Below, piece by piece: positions 18,074 through 26,954 of a stretch of 64,000 bases of DNA (position 1 is its first letter; every line of letters starts with the position of its first letter). Source of the stretch: Lachnospiraceae bacterium UBA7050. Its GTDB lineage: Bacteria; Bacillota; Clostridia; Lachnospirales; Lachnospiraceae. The stretch is taken from assembly GCA_002493905.1 (NCBI GenBank), contig DLAJ01000007.1, forward strand, positions 1-64,000, given 5' to 3'. The position numbers and the translations under genes are program-made. The notes under the pieces were generated by a model. That model was not told the DNA's origin, did not search any database, and saw only the letters and a list, made by a program, of their open reading frames with translations.

Positions 18074-19014
18074 TACCCCATTCTCTTTCTATACTTTTTA
18101 GGAATACGATATACAGATCTGCCCTGCCGCCCCAGCCTTAAAAGCTCCTGCGCTAATCCGTGCATATTCTCTGTAAAGCCAACATAGACACCCTCTATTT
18201 CATTCCTTGTCAAAAAATCATTTTGAATCATCCAGCGTTCACTATGAAACATTGCATAAAAACGATACCAATCGGAATGACGTTCTTTGATTGTCTTATA
18301 AACGATCCCATCCCCACTCTCGATTGCATATCTTTGTGTCCCGTACCAGTCTTTCACATACCACGCTTCACCAAGCGCGTCCTCCGGATAATTCATCATT
18401 GTACAGCTTAACGCCGCTGAGACACCCAAATATAGGATTTTCGCATGATGTTCTACACAAAACTGCCATGACGAATGCTCCGCCTGAGAAGTATCATCCA
18501 ATAAATTATCTTTCATCATTTCAGATGCGTATTTCCCTTTTGCCGCCAAAGTATTATATGGAAATTCACTTCTGACCACACCGTCATATTTGCAAAACAC
18601 ATTTGGAAGCATTCCTGTCCAGGAAAGTGTTCTTTTGGGATCGTAATACAATACTTCTTTCTCTTCCCGATATGGTTTACACTTTGGGTATGCGGCAAAT
18701 ACGAGCGTTCCCTCTTCTCCTAATAACTCAAGCAAAAAATCGATCACTTCCTTTGCAGAGACACCGGTCTTTGCCAGTCCGTCCATACTGGAATGAACAA
18801 GAAGAATATCTCCCTTTTCAATCGGATATCCTTTGATTTTCTCTTTGACACGCTCCCATATAGCCGGATCTGTTTTTATCGTTTTTACTTGCCGCTTTTC
18901 AGAGTGAGCATTTGCTATAAATTGTTTTATTGCCGGAAATCTCCACAGAAATCTTCTGACTGCAACTTCCAGCCACGGGCATCGCTCTAACAGTAAAAGA
19001 ATCAGTTTTCCCAT
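18073..19014 (-). CDS. AAC(3)-like N-acyltransferase (aminoglycoside 3-N-acetyltransferase family)
   Basis: 313 residues. LLVHSSMDGLAKTG (about 75-88) and EGTLVFAAYP (about 105) are the signature of the antibiotic N-acetyltransferase family, and SQAEHSSWQF supplies the conserved His region. It begins two bases after the carrier-protein stop, with GAAGGG upstream. In this setting antibiotic resistance is unlikely. The position next to an acyl or aminoacyl carrier protein suggests it moves the carrier-bound group onto an amino sugar. The N-terminal 40 residues are basic and hydrophobic, possibly a membrane contact. Confidence 0.72.
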   Translation of the reverse strand: MGKLILLLLERCPWLEVAVRRFLWRFPAIKQFIANAHSEKRQVKTIKTDPAIWERVKEKIKGYPIEKGDILLVHSSMDGLAKTGVSAKEVIDFLLELLGEEGTLVFAAYPKCKPYREEKEVLYYDPKRTLSWTGMLPNVFCKYDGVVRSEFPYNTLAAKGKYASEMMKDNLLDDTSQAEHSSWQFCVEHHAKILYLGVSAALSCTMMNYPEDALGEAWYVKDWYGTQRYAIESGDGIVYKTIKERHSDWYRFYAMFHSERWMIQNDFLTRNEIEGVYVGFTENMHGLAQELLRLGRQGRSVYRIPKKYRKRMG

Positions 19015-19016
19015 AA

Positions 19017-19250
19017 CTAACCCTTCTTTACATCCATAATCAACTGTTCCAGTGTTTTAATCGACTCAAAGTATTCGGGAACGATATACTGAGGCTCTAC
19101 CATAATATCGAACGTCGATTCTATTTCTGAAACGATTTCCATGATCTCGATCGACTCCAGCATTCCATCGCTGATCAAGTGATCCCCCGTGTATCTTTTG
19201 ATAGATGGTTTTACACTATTTAGAATTTCCCTTAACTTTTCCTCGTACAT
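19017..19250 (-). CDS. Acyl/peptidyl carrier protein
   Basis: 77 residues from the ATG at 19250 (AAGG nine bases upstream). The helix II motif ISDGMLESIEIMEIVSEIE contains the Ser (LES) expected to carry 4'-phosphopantetheine. The surrounding sequence is acidic, as in D-alanyl and acyl carrier proteins. It lies seven bases downstream of the adenylation enzyme and two bases upstream of the AAC(3)-like acyltransferase, so the three probably work as one loading-and-transfer unit. Confidence 0.85.
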   Translation of the reverse strand: MYEEKLREILNSVKPSIKRYTGDHLISDGMLESIEIMEIVSEIESTFDIMVEPQYIVPEYFESIKTLEQLIMDVKKG

Positions 19251-19256
19251 GATCAA

Positions 19257-20777
19257 TTACCTTCTTTCTTGATATTCTTTCATTAACGCCTGTCTGTCAT
19301 ATTTTCCGTTTGCATTGACTGGAAGCCTTTTTTCTCTGACAATATGATCCGGCTGCATGTACTTTACAAGCTTCTCCTGCAGCAAAATTGATAGTTCCTC
19401 TTCCTGTATATTTCCAACATAATATAGCACGATTTTCATCGCATTCTGGTCATAAATGCATACACAGTTCTGAATTTGGGGAATCGCCGCCACATTGCTT
19501 TCAACTTCGCCAAGCTCGATCCGGCAGCCATTTCTTTTTATTTGAAAGTCCTTTCTTGAAATATACAGAATTTCTCCATATTCATTGTATCTTCCGATAT
19601 CCCCCGTCCGATAAATAGATTCCGGATAATGTGTATTTAACGGGTTCTGACAAAAAACCTGTGCAGTTTTTTCCCAATCGTCAAAATAACCATAGCCCAA
19701 AAAAGAACCACGGAAGCAGATTTCTCCCTCCTCTTCTCCTTTTACAAGCTCGTTTTTATCATTTAAGATGATCACATCACTATTTCGAAAAGGTACGCCG
19801 ATCGGCAACGTTTCATTGTCCTCAAAACGACGATTCACGATATAGTACGTTCCTGTATCCGTAATCTCTGTCGGACCATATAAATTTGCAAACAGGCAGT
19901 CCGGCAAATGATCGATCCAATAATTCAGCTGTTTTACGGGCATCACTTCCCCCGCGAACAGAATCTTTGTAAGATATTGAGGAAGAATCGCCGAGAAAGT
20001 ATTCCGATTCGCTACAATATTCATCGCAGTCGGTACCCAGTAAAGCGTATTTATCCGATGTTCATTTAGGAACTCTATCAATTTAACAGGAAACGAAAAA
20101 AGCATTTTAGGGATGACCACCAACTTACCGCCTGTACGCAGCGTTACAAAAATATCTAAAACTGACATGCTAAAATAAAAGGGCGTCTGACTTCCAAATA
20201 TGACCTCGGAACCCAGATGGAATGTCTCTGTCACGGATTCCGCATAATTGATGACCGATCTATGCGAAACGACGGAACCTTTAGGAACCCCGGTCGAACC
20301 GGAGGTAAAAAGTATATAAGCCGGATCTGTATCAATCGCCTTTTCCAATACTGAGGCTATCAAAACCTCGTCCATATCCTGCCTTTTCAAATTTTCCAAG
20401 AGTACGATCTTAGCTTTCGGCCGGGATGCGCAATATATATTTTCAGCATTCTTTTCATCTGTGATAATCATTTGCGGATCTAAAATATCTAAAATCCTGT
20501 CAATTCTTTCCACAGGAGATTTCGTATCCAGAACGCAATACAAACTATTACTGTATAAGGCTCCAAACATTGCGAGAAGGCAATCAATCCCCTTATCCAG
20601 ATAAACCGCGACCCTTCCTCTTATAACACTATGCTTCAGAATTCCTGTTCCGACTCGCTTTGCCTCTTCTTCAAACCGGAGATAAGTAATGTCCCTATGA
20701 TCCTCTTCAAAAACAACGTTATTTGGAATTTCCTTCACTTTTTCTTCCAAATAATCTAATATATTTTTTTTCATCAT
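19257..20777 (-). CDS. Stand-alone adenylation (AMP-binding) enzyme, DltA/NRPS A-domain-like
   Basis: About 506 residues. The ATG at 20777 has AGGA five bases upstream; a longer frame begins at 20792. It shows AYILFTSGSTGVPKGS (A3), NLYGPTEITDTGTY (A5), YRTGDIGRYNEYGE (A7), ISRKDFQIKRNGCRIE (A8) and the A10 lysine in NANGKYDR. All core motifs are present, so the enzyme should be active: it forms an acyl- or aminoacyl-AMP and loads it onto the carrier protein encoded next. Whether the substrate is an amino acid or another acid cannot be told from the sequence. The gene begins a tight four-gene run down to the ArnD-like gene. Confidence 0.82.
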   Translation of the reverse strand: MMKKNILDYLEEKVKEIPNNVVFEEDHRDITYLRFEEEAKRVGTGILKHSVIRGRVAVYLDKGIDCLLAMFGALYSNSLYCVLDTKSPVERIDRILDILDPQMIITDEKNAENIYCASRPKAKIVLLENLKRQDMDEVLIASVLEKAIDTDPAYILFTSGSTGVPKGSVVSHRSVINYAESVTETFHLGSEVIFGSQTPFYFSMSVLDIFVTLRTGGKLVVIPKMLFSFPVKLIEFLNEHRINTLYWVPTAMNIVANRNTFSAILPQYLTKILFAGEVMPVKQLNYWIDHLPDCLFANLYGPTEITDTGTYYIVNRRFEDNETLPIGVPFRNSDVIILNDKNELVKGEEEGEICFRGSFLGYGYFDDWEKTAQVFCQNPLNTHYPESIYRTGDIGRYNEYGEILYISRKDFQIKRNGCRIELGEVESNVAAIPQIQNCVCIYDQNAMKIVLYYVGNIQEEELSILLQEKLVKYMQPDHIVREKRLPVNANGKYDRQALMKEYQERR

Positions 20778-20852
20778 ATGATTCCTTTTCATACAAACTT
20801 TCTATCAGGCAGTATTTAATATTCCTATCTACCTTATAAATTACATTTGCAG

Positions 20853-21962
20853 TTATTTTGCAGTCATTTCACGCAAATAGTCTGATATGATCATTGATGG
20901 TGATTCTTTTTGCTCTTCGCCCTGTATCTCATATCTTGAATACTCATTTGCAAAAGATGAAATACAATTGATATCTCCATCATACAATACCGCATTCTTA
21001 CTAATTCCTTCAGAGCGCTCCGTAGTTTTCCGCATAACTAAACACGGTTTTCCCATGTAATAAAGTTCTTCCTGATTACTTCCTCCATCCGTAATAACAA
21101 ACTTTGCCTCATTAAGTATTTTCATAAAGTCGAAATAGTCCACCCGAGGAAGTAACTCAAAATTCTCATTTGACTTTAATTCTGACAAAAGCCCTAGTTT
21201 TTCAAGAACAGATTCTGTGATTTTATGCAAAATAAGAACACATCTTCTGCTCACAGCAATCTCCTTTATCTTTTGGATTACTCGCTTTACAAATTCTTTA
21301 TTGGCCAAATTTTCCTGTCTGTGCATCACAAGCACAAAATAGTCCTGTGCCAAAATGGCTTCTAAGCCATCAGTTACAAGCCTCATATTTTTTGAATATC
21401 CAAGACTGTCCAATATGGTATTATATTTGGTATTAATAACTTCTCCTTTTGCATGACATAAATTCTGAATTGCACCTTCATTTGGCGCAAAATGAACCCT
21501 CGCGATCCTGCTCGTAAGCAGCCTGTCTATCTCCTCCGGAAACGGATCAAATAAATGATGAGAACGCAATCCCGCCTCCACATGACATACAACGCATCTC
21601 ATTTTCCTGCCAATACGGGCTCCCATAAACGTAGAGACCGTATCGCCGTGTACTACCATTGGTGCTCCCTCTAACTCCGCACGATCAAAATATTCTTCGA
21701 TTTTTTTCCCTGCAATACGATAAGTCTGTATAAACCACTTAAGCAGTCCTCCTGCACTCTTTTTAATCTGACTCTCTTTACTTAATTCAATAAATTTACC
21801 GTTCAGATGAAGTTCCTTCATAATCCGACTTTTTGTCAGATCGTTCTGTCCCGATGCAATGAGATGACATATCATCCCCCGTTTCATACTTTCCAGCATC
21901 ACAGGAAATACTTTAATTAACTCTGCTTCCGTTCCTATAAAAAAATACACATTCCGTTTCAT
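20853..21962 (-). CDS. UDP-N-acetylglucosamine 2-epimerase family protein
   Basis: 369 residues, GT-B-like fold of the WecB family. Motifs are FIGTEAELIKVFPV at the start (the usual form is GTRPExIK), VVHGDTVSTFMGARIG, CHVEAGLRSHHLFDPFPEE (catalytic acidic residues and His), VLVMHRQEN, and ITDGGSNQEELYYMGKPCL for the nucleotide. The family converts UDP-GlcNAc to UDP-ManNAc or handles related UDP-HexNAc sugars. The altered N-terminal motif leaves room for a different substrate. AAAGGG precedes the ATG, and the gene follows the GtrB-type transferase by four bases. Confidence 0.78.
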   Translation of the reverse strand: MKRNVYFFIGTEAELIKVFPVMLESMKRGMICHLIASGQNDLTKSRIMKELHLNGKFIELSKESQIKKSAGGLLKWFIQTYRIAGKKIEEYFDRAELEGAPMVVHGDTVSTFMGARIGRKMRCVVCHVEAGLRSHHLFDPFPEEIDRLLTSRIARVHFAPNEGAIQNLCHAKGEVINTKYNTILDSLGYSKNMRLVTDGLEAILAQDYFVLVMHRQENLANKEFVKRVIQKIKEIAVSRRCVLILHKITESVLEKLGLLSELKSNENFELLPRVDYFDFMKILNEAKFVITDGGSNQEELYYMGKPCLVMRKTTERSEGISKNAVLYDGDINCISSFANEYSRYEIQGEEQKESPSMIISDYLREMTAK

Positions 21963-21966
21963 GATA

Positions 21967-22944
21967 CTATCCCTTTTCCCTGTCCGTATTCTTTTCTGAC
22001 AGCTCTTGTGCTATATTCGTCTCTCTCAGCACAAAAATCGGTCTGTTCTTCGATTCCATATAAATCCGTGCTAAATATTCCCCAATCAAGCCCAATAGCA
22101 AAATGACTGTCCCCCCAAAGAACATAAGCAGCAACACGATGGTCGCAAATCCGGTCCTCGGTCCGGTACTTCTGATACTACTAATCAAAAAGTAAATTGC
22201 ATAGATAACCGTAATCATATCAATCAGGAATCCAAGCCATACCGCGGCTCTTAACGGTGTTGTCGCAAATGCGAAAAAACCATTGACAGCGTATCGTACC
22301 AGACCAGAAAAAGACCATTTTGTCTTTCCTGCCGCCCGCTCCACATTTTGATACGCAATCCAGTAAGTAGAGAAACCAACCCAGCTGAAAATTCCTTTCG
22401 TAAAACGCTCCTTCTCTCTCATTGATACGATCGTTTTTGCAACCTGTCTTGTCATCATCCGGAAATCGCTTCCGCCCTGTACCATTTCCAGTCCTGTCAG
22501 TCTTTTCATCGCACGATAAAAAAGCCTGCTGAAAAGGCTGCGAGCCTTCGGCTCGCCTTTTCTGCTGACTCTTCTCGCGCCGCAGCAGTCGTACCCTTCT
22601 TCTATTTTTGAAAGCATTTGGGGAATTAAAGACGGCGGATGCTGCAGATCTGCATCCATCAATACGACATAGTCCGCGTTCGCGTAAGCCAATCCCGCAT
22701 AAATGGCAGCTTCTTTTCCAAAATTACGTGAAAAAGAAATATATTTTACAGAATGAGAACCCTTTTCCTGAGCAAGCTCCCTTATCTGATCTAAGGTATG
22801 GTCTTTGCTCCCGTCGTCAACATAAATGATGCACCAGCAATACCCCTCTCCGAGCACAGAAAGGCTTTTTTCTATTTCAGAATAAAGTAACGCTATACAT
22901 GGCTGTTCATTATAACAAGGTACCACAATATCGATCGTTTTCAT
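21967..22944 (-). CDS. GtrB/DPM1-type membrane glycosyltransferase (family 2)
   Basis: 325 residues from the ATG at 22944 (GGAAAGGG upstream). A GT-A domain (IDIVVPCYNEQPCIAL, IIYVDDGSKDHT, VVLMDADLQHPP) is followed by KGIFSWVGF and two C-terminal transmembrane segments ending in LIGEYLARIYMESKNRP. This is the plan of bactoprenol-linked sugar transferases such as GtrB, which make polyprenyl-phosphate-sugar for transfer outside the cell. The YfhO-like and GT-C membrane proteins in the window are possible users of that donor. A consensus promoter lies just upstream (23044-23072). Within the gene, bases 22539-22556 form a strong hairpin. Confidence 0.85.
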   Translation of the reverse strand: MKTIDIVVPCYNEQPCIALLYSEIEKSLSVLGEGYCWCIIYVDDGSKDHTLDQIRELAQEKGSHSVKYISFSRNFGKEAAIYAGLAYANADYVVLMDADLQHPPSLIPQMLSKIEEGYDCCGARRVSRKGEPKARSLFSRLFYRAMKRLTGLEMVQGGSDFRMMTRQVAKTIVSMREKERFTKGIFSWVGFSTYWIAYQNVERAAGKTKWSFSGLVRYAVNGFFAFATTPLRAAVWLGFLIDMITVIYAIYFLISSIRSTGPRTGFATIVLLLMFFGGTVILLLGLIGEYLARIYMESKNRPIFVLRETNIAQELSEKNTDREKG

Positions 22945-22992
22945 CTTGCCCTTTCCGTCCGGATATGACACCCCAATTTCCCTTCATACATC

Positions 22993-23013
22993 CATCAGAT
23001 ATCTCTTCTGATG
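22993..23013 (-). promoter_or_regulatory. Leader hairpin
   Basis: A 7-bp perfect stem, CATCAGA (22993-22999) with TCTGATG (23007-23013), lies in the transcribed leader between the 23044-23072 promoter and the GtrB-type gene. No U-run follows it. It may be an operator or a protective RNA structure. Confidence 0.4.
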
Positions 23014-23043
23014 CTTTCGCACAAACCTTTTAATAACAACATC

Positions 23044-23072
23044 ATTCTAAATAAATAATGTGTTAATGTCAA
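23044..23072 (-). promoter_or_regulatory. Near-consensus sigma-A promoter of the downstream part of module A
   Basis: Minus strand TTGACA (23072-23067), a 17-base spacer, then TAGAAT (23049-23044). It reads into the GtrB-type gene and on through the epimerase and adenylation cluster. The leader is about 93 bases. It is the best-scoring promoter seen by eye in the window. Confidence 0.75.
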
Positions 23073-23145
23073 GATAATTGTAGTGGCTGTTTACCAGATA
23101 TGTTAGTCCCACCAGCTCTGCGGGGGGATACTGTCTCATTATTAC

Positions 23146-24537
23146 TTAGTTAGTCAAATCGGCTCTGCGCTTCCGGATATGCATGCTGTGACCAATTAGC
23201 ATTATTATAACAATCATTGCCATTACCATAAGGAAAATGCCGATGATAAATTCTGTACTTGAATATGTCAAAATAATTTCATGATGTCCCTGTTCCTGCA
23301 GCGGAATAGAACAATACATCCCATCCGTTTTGTAAAGATTGGTTTTTTCCCCATCTAAAAACGCATGCCAGTTTTTGGTATAAGGAAGCAATATCACAAC
23401 CTCCGAATTTTCCCTGGCATTCACCGTTATAGACATGATATTGGTCTGGTTGTCATATGTCACAGCCGCTTGTTCTGGATTTTGCTTTATTTTTTCATAT
23501 ATGGAGCTGAAATATTCTTCATAAGACGATTTTTCCTCCCACAACTTTTGACTTTCTGCGTAGTTCCTCACATAAGCCATGCCGAAATAATCCGGATTGT
23601 AATATACCTGCCATTTTTCGTTGTTAAACATGATATCTTGCAGTAGGACATACCCTTGCGGAACGGTTTCACCGTCTTTTCGAAACGCATATTTTACACC
23701 GGCAAATGTTTCTAAAATAGGATCATTGTTCATCCCATAAGAACGCCATAATTGGTTTTCTCCCGCAATTTCATCAACAAAGCTTTGTGTGTCCCCATTT
23801 ACAATGCTAAACCAGTAGCTTAGGCTGTAATAATTGTTAAGCATGGCGACATTTTCTGGTCTGCCGTTAACATCGGTCAGTATATCATTAGAAATACGAA
23901 ATACGCCCTCGTCCTTCTTCGGTGCCTCCAAACAGTTAAATGGCGAATCGGTATAGTCATCAATATGATCATAACGGATAAATTCCTCCTGCCAGTACTC
24001 CCCCACATCCGTTTTTGAATACAATAGCCATATGTTACAAATAATATTCAATACAATAAAAACAGCAGCTCCGTTTATTGCAATGCAGCGTTTGATCTTG
24101 AATATTTTTAAGGGACTAATACGAATCTCAATTCCACAAAATTCCGTGAGAACATGGGCTAAAACAACAGCAAGCACAAAATGTACAATGAATACCCATC
24201 TGTCATAATCAGCGCCAAAGGCACTAAACAGATAATTTATGATGGGCAGATGTAATGCAATAAGTAACGTTATCACTCCAATTTTCAACTGTAACGTCCT
24301 TCTGCTTTTGGGAAGAATAAACAGAAATAAAACACATATCAATTGTACAACTGTTATACCAGCCAGATAGCAGCGACGATTATAAAAAAAGTTGAAAATG
24401 ATGTTTCTTAAATGTACATTTATATGCGGAAGGTACAAACGGAAATTAAAAAGACAGGCTAATATTCCACCCCCCCCCGGTCCGCCGTTCGCTATTTCCG
24501 TACGCTGCCAGCGAAGGAAGCAGAATAGGGGCTGCAA
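23146..24537 (-). CDS. YfhO-family membrane protein, 3' part of a frameshifted gene
   Basis: 463 codons are open; the true reading joins at the G9 tract 24470-24478. After several transmembrane helices comes a long outer domain typical of YfhO proteins, with LPYTKNWHAFLDGEKTN, the Gly/His turn EQGHHEIILTYSS and a last transmembrane helix near the C-terminus. YfhO members are GT-C-like proteins linked to sugar modification of teichoic acids and other surface polymers. Joining both parts after removal of one G gives about 723 residues from 25318, at the short side for the family. As sequenced, the outer domain cannot be made. Confidence 0.7.
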   Translation of the reverse strand: MQPLFCFLRWQRTEIANGGPGGGGILACLFNFRLYLPHINVHLRNIIFNFFYNRRCYLAGITVVQLICVLFLFILPKSRRTLQLKIGVITLLIALHLPIINYLFSAFGADYDRWVFIVHFVLAVVLAHVLTEFCGIEIRISPLKIFKIKRCIAINGAAVFIVLNIICNIWLLYSKTDVGEYWQEEFIRYDHIDDYTDSPFNCLEAPKKDEGVFRISNDILTDVNGRPENVAMLNNYYSLSYWFSIVNGDTQSFVDEIAGENQLWRSYGMNNDPILETFAGVKYAFRKDGETVPQGYVLLQDIMFNNEKWQVYYNPDYFGMAYVRNYAESQKLWEEKSSYEEYFSSIYEKIKQNPEQAAVTYDNQTNIMSITVNARENSEVVILLPYTKNWHAFLDGEKTNLYKTDGMYCSIPLQEQGHHEIILTYSSTEFIIGIFLMVMAMIVIIMLIGHSMHIRKRRADLTN

Positions 24538-25318
24538 GACATATCCCTATCAGATACCATATGACGCAGCGAAAGCATTTTTTCAAAATTTTGATCAATT
24601 TTCCCCCATTGTCCTTGAATATAGCAGCCAAACGGACAATACAGTATATCATCAGAAATAAACTGACCATATACAGGTAATAGAATCCACATAATGCCCC
24701 GTAAGCAACTGAAAATATAAATAAGTAAGGCTTCCCTTTATCTTTTATTATTTTTTCAACCCCTGCCAGAATGAGCGGAAAATAGATTAGCACTGACAGC
24801 CATTCACTATACATGGCACCACCGTAAATGGCAAAACCTGAGAAAATATAGCATAATGCTCCCAATATTGTTGGGATTCTGTCAAAACGCATACAACGGC
24901 AGTAATATTGAAATGCAGCTCCAGCCAGCCAAAGCCTTAAAAAGAACATGAAGGTAAAAAGATATGCACTGTTAGATTTAGTCACCATCACGGCAAGCAG
25001 ATTGAGCGGATCTCCAAAACCGTAATAATTCAAGACTCCAATAATATCCTCACCCATTCCGATAGACAAGTCATATAACGGCAAAGAGAAATTACCGTGA
25101 AACAAGTTTACAAAAAAATTCTGTAAATAACGCCCAATATAAATAAAAACCGGATAATATTGCCCAACGCCATCTACATTCCAGATTAAAGAAAGTTGTT
25201 TTCTAAAAAACATAACATATCCGGAACAGACAATGATCATAAACAGACAAGTATAAACAGCAAAACTACTCTTTCTAAATACTTTTTCATAAACTCTTGA
25301 CACTGCCTTTTCTTCCAT
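24446..25318 (-). CDS. YfhO-family membrane protein, 5' part of the same frameshifted gene
   Basis: The ATG at 25318 follows AGGAGGGA by about a dozen bases; the frame opens at 25345. The product has an N-terminal helix, then SLIWNVDGVGQYYPVFIYIG and PLYDLSIGMGEDIIGVLNYY, the conserved first outer loop of YfhO proteins with acidic residues of GT-C type. About six further helices follow. After ERRTGGG the frame becomes WNISLSF and stops. With eight G instead of nine the reading continues as GGILACLFNFRLY in the next frame. DegT lies upstream, 41 bases away. Confidence 0.7.
   Translation of the reverse strand: MEEKAVSRVYEKVFRKSSFAVYTCLFMIIVCSGYVMFFRKQLSLIWNVDGVGQYYPVFIYIGRYLQNFFVNLFHGNFSLPLYDLSIGMGEDIIGVLNYYGFGDPLNLLAVMVTKSNSAYLFTFMFFLRLWLAGAAFQYYCRCMRFDRIPTILGALCYIFSGFAIYGGAMYSEWLSVLIYFPLILAGVEKIIKDKGKPYLFIFSVAYGALCGFYYLYMVSLFLMIYCIVRLAAIFKDNGGKLIKILKKCFRCVIWYLIGICLAAPILLPSLAAYGNSERRTGGGWNISLSF
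24470..24478 (-). repeat. G9 homopolymer at the frameshift point of the YfhO-like gene
   Basis: Nine G on the coding strand. Eight would restore a single open frame through both halves. Confidence 0.85.
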
Positions 25319-25359
25319 ATTGCTGCTGTCCCTCCTAAAAAACACTTCTCTGGATCACG

Positions 25360-26478
25360 TTACCGCCGGAACATTTTTTTGACAGCCCCGGCAACCGTCT
25401 CGATCTGTTCGTCTGTGATGCCGAGCCCGCTCGGAATATAAAATCCGCGGGCTGAGATATGCTCTGCGTTAGGACAGGATGTCCCCTCAAACATCCCCTG
25501 TTTCAGGTAGACCGGCTGTTTGTGTATCGGGTAAAAAAATGACCTTGTCCCAATCCCCATCCCGCCAAGCCTTCTCATCGCCTCATCCGCATCAAAATCA
25601 TAGCTCTCACCGATCACCATACCATATACCCAATAAATGTTTTCCGCATACTGCGTTTCAGGGATTGGCAGCATCACATCCTCCAAGTCTGCAAACAACG
25701 CGTTATAGCGCCGCCCGATCTCACGCTTGCGCAGGATATGCTCCTCTATCTTTTCAAGCTGCGCAACACCGACTGCCGCCTGCATGTTCGTCATGCGAAA
25801 GTTGCTTCCAATCTCCTCATGCACATAACGCCTTGCAGTAAAAAATAAATTTCTCGCTCCGCGGCATCGCTCTGCAAGCAGCTCGTCGTCCGTCAGGATC
25901 ATGCCGCCTTCGCCGCAGGTAATATGCTTATTCGGATAAAAGCTGAAAATGCTGACATCCCCAAAACTGCCGCATTGTTTTCCACGATAGGTCTGCCCGT
26001 GCATTTCCGCCGCATCCTCGATCACTTTCAGATCATACTTCTTTGCAAGCGCCAAAACAGCATCCATTTGTACAGGCAGCCCGTAAATATGCACAACCAT
26101 GACCGCGCGGGTTTTATCCGTGATCTTTTCTTCAATCCGGCTCACATCCATATTCCAGGTATCCGGCTCACAGTCCACAACGACCGGCACAAGCCCCGCC
26201 TTCGTGATCGCCTGCGCACAGGAAATGATCGTAAACGACGGAAGGATGACTTCTGCTCCCTTCTCTAAGTCGAGCGCCTGCACCGCCGCCTCTAATGCAG
26301 CCGTTCCGTTACAGACCGCTATCCCGTATTTTCTGCCGACATACGCCGCCATTTCCTGCTCAAACCGTTTTACAAACGGCCCCTCGCTCGAAATCCAGCC
26401 CGTATCGATACATTCACATAAATACGCTTTCTCATTTCCATTTAACAACGGTTCATTGACCGGGATAAAACCGCTCAT
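25360..26478 (-). CDS. DegT/DnrJ/EryC1/StrS sugar aminotransferase
   Basis: 372 residues. It shows the family opening FIPVNEPLLNGNEKAYL and CIDTGWISSEGPFVKRFE, the VCNGTAALEAAV cofactor loop, VVIEDAAE-type Asp (KVIEDAAEMHG) and the PLP lysine in SFYPNKHITCGEGG. It transaminates a keto sugar nucleotide to an amino sugar, in the manner of perosamine or 4-amino sugar synthases. Its start overlaps the stop of the cupin gene (ATGA), so both are coupled. The amino sugar it makes is a plausible acceptor for the AAC(3)-like transferase of the same module; that link is inference. Confidence 0.85.
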   Translation of the reverse strand: MSGFIPVNEPLLNGNEKAYLCECIDTGWISSEGPFVKRFEQEMAAYVGRKYGIAVCNGTAALEAAVQALDLEKGAEVILPSFTIISCAQAITKAGLVPVVVDCEPDTWNMDVSRIEEKITDKTRAVMVVHIYGLPVQMDAVLALAKKYDLKVIEDAAEMHGQTYRGKQCGSFGDVSIFSFYPNKHITCGEGGMILTDDELLAERCRGARNLFFTARRYVHEEIGSNFRMTNMQAAVGVAQLEKIEEHILRKREIGRRYNALFADLEDVMLPIPETQYAENIYWVYGMVIGESYDFDADEAMRRLGGMGIGTRSFFYPIHKQPVYLKQGMFEGTSCPNAEHISARGFYIPSGLGITDEQIETVAGAVKKMFRR

Positions 26479-26915
26479 ACATCTTCCTCCTCAAAGACCG
26501 GATGCTCCACACGATACTCAAACCGGGTCTTGTCCGCATCTCCTGCATACGGTCCCTGCTTGATCTCATACATTTCCACTTCCTCAAGCACCTCAAAGCC
26601 GTGACCTCCTGATGAAAGCAGAATCAGATCTCCCGCGTTCAATATATCGCTTTTCAGATAGCGCTGCTCCTGATCAAAAAAATCCACCCGCAGCCTTCCG
26701 CGCTTCATCACCAAAACTTCCTGCGTGTAGTGAACCTCCCGATGAACAACATTATGCACATGAGGTTTTATCAGTTTTCCTGTCGGATGATGCATATAGG
26801 CGAGCTGCTGCGAATAATCATCCGGCGTAAAAAAGTGGATTCCGTCATCCTGCTCGTCCCCCCGAATGATGATTGCCAGTGTTTCATCCCCGTTTTTAAT
26901 TAAAATTGGCTGCAA
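26475..26915 (-). CDS. Cupin-fold protein
   Basis: 146 residues from a TTG at 26915; GGAGG eight bases upstream decides this start. A single cupin barrel is visible: KPHVHNVVHREVHYTQEVLV (metal-binding His and Glu), then RGRLRVDFFDQ, GDLILLSSGGHGF and a C-terminal tail. The position before a sugar aminotransferase recalls FdtA/QdtA ketoisomerases, but I do not see their specific motifs. It could be an isomerase, an epimerase-like tailoring enzyme or a sugar-binding accessory protein. Confidence 0.65.
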   Translation of the reverse strand: MQPILIKNGDETLAIIIRGDEQDDGIHFFTPDDYSQQLAYMHHPTGKLIKPHVHNVVHREVHYTQEVLVMKRGRLRVDFFDQEQRYLKSDILNAGDLILLSSGGHGFEVLEEVEMYEIKQGPYAGDADKTRFEYRVEHPVFEEEDV

Positions 26916-26954
26916 TGTACGCTCCTCCTTTTTCCGCCGTGCACCCGCTTACTG

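Noticed and set aside
18073..19014. Aminoglycoside resistance gene aac(3)
   Set aside because: The family match is good, but the gene lies in a tight run with an adenylation enzyme and carrier protein inside a glycan locus, so a sugar N-acyltransferase is more likely.
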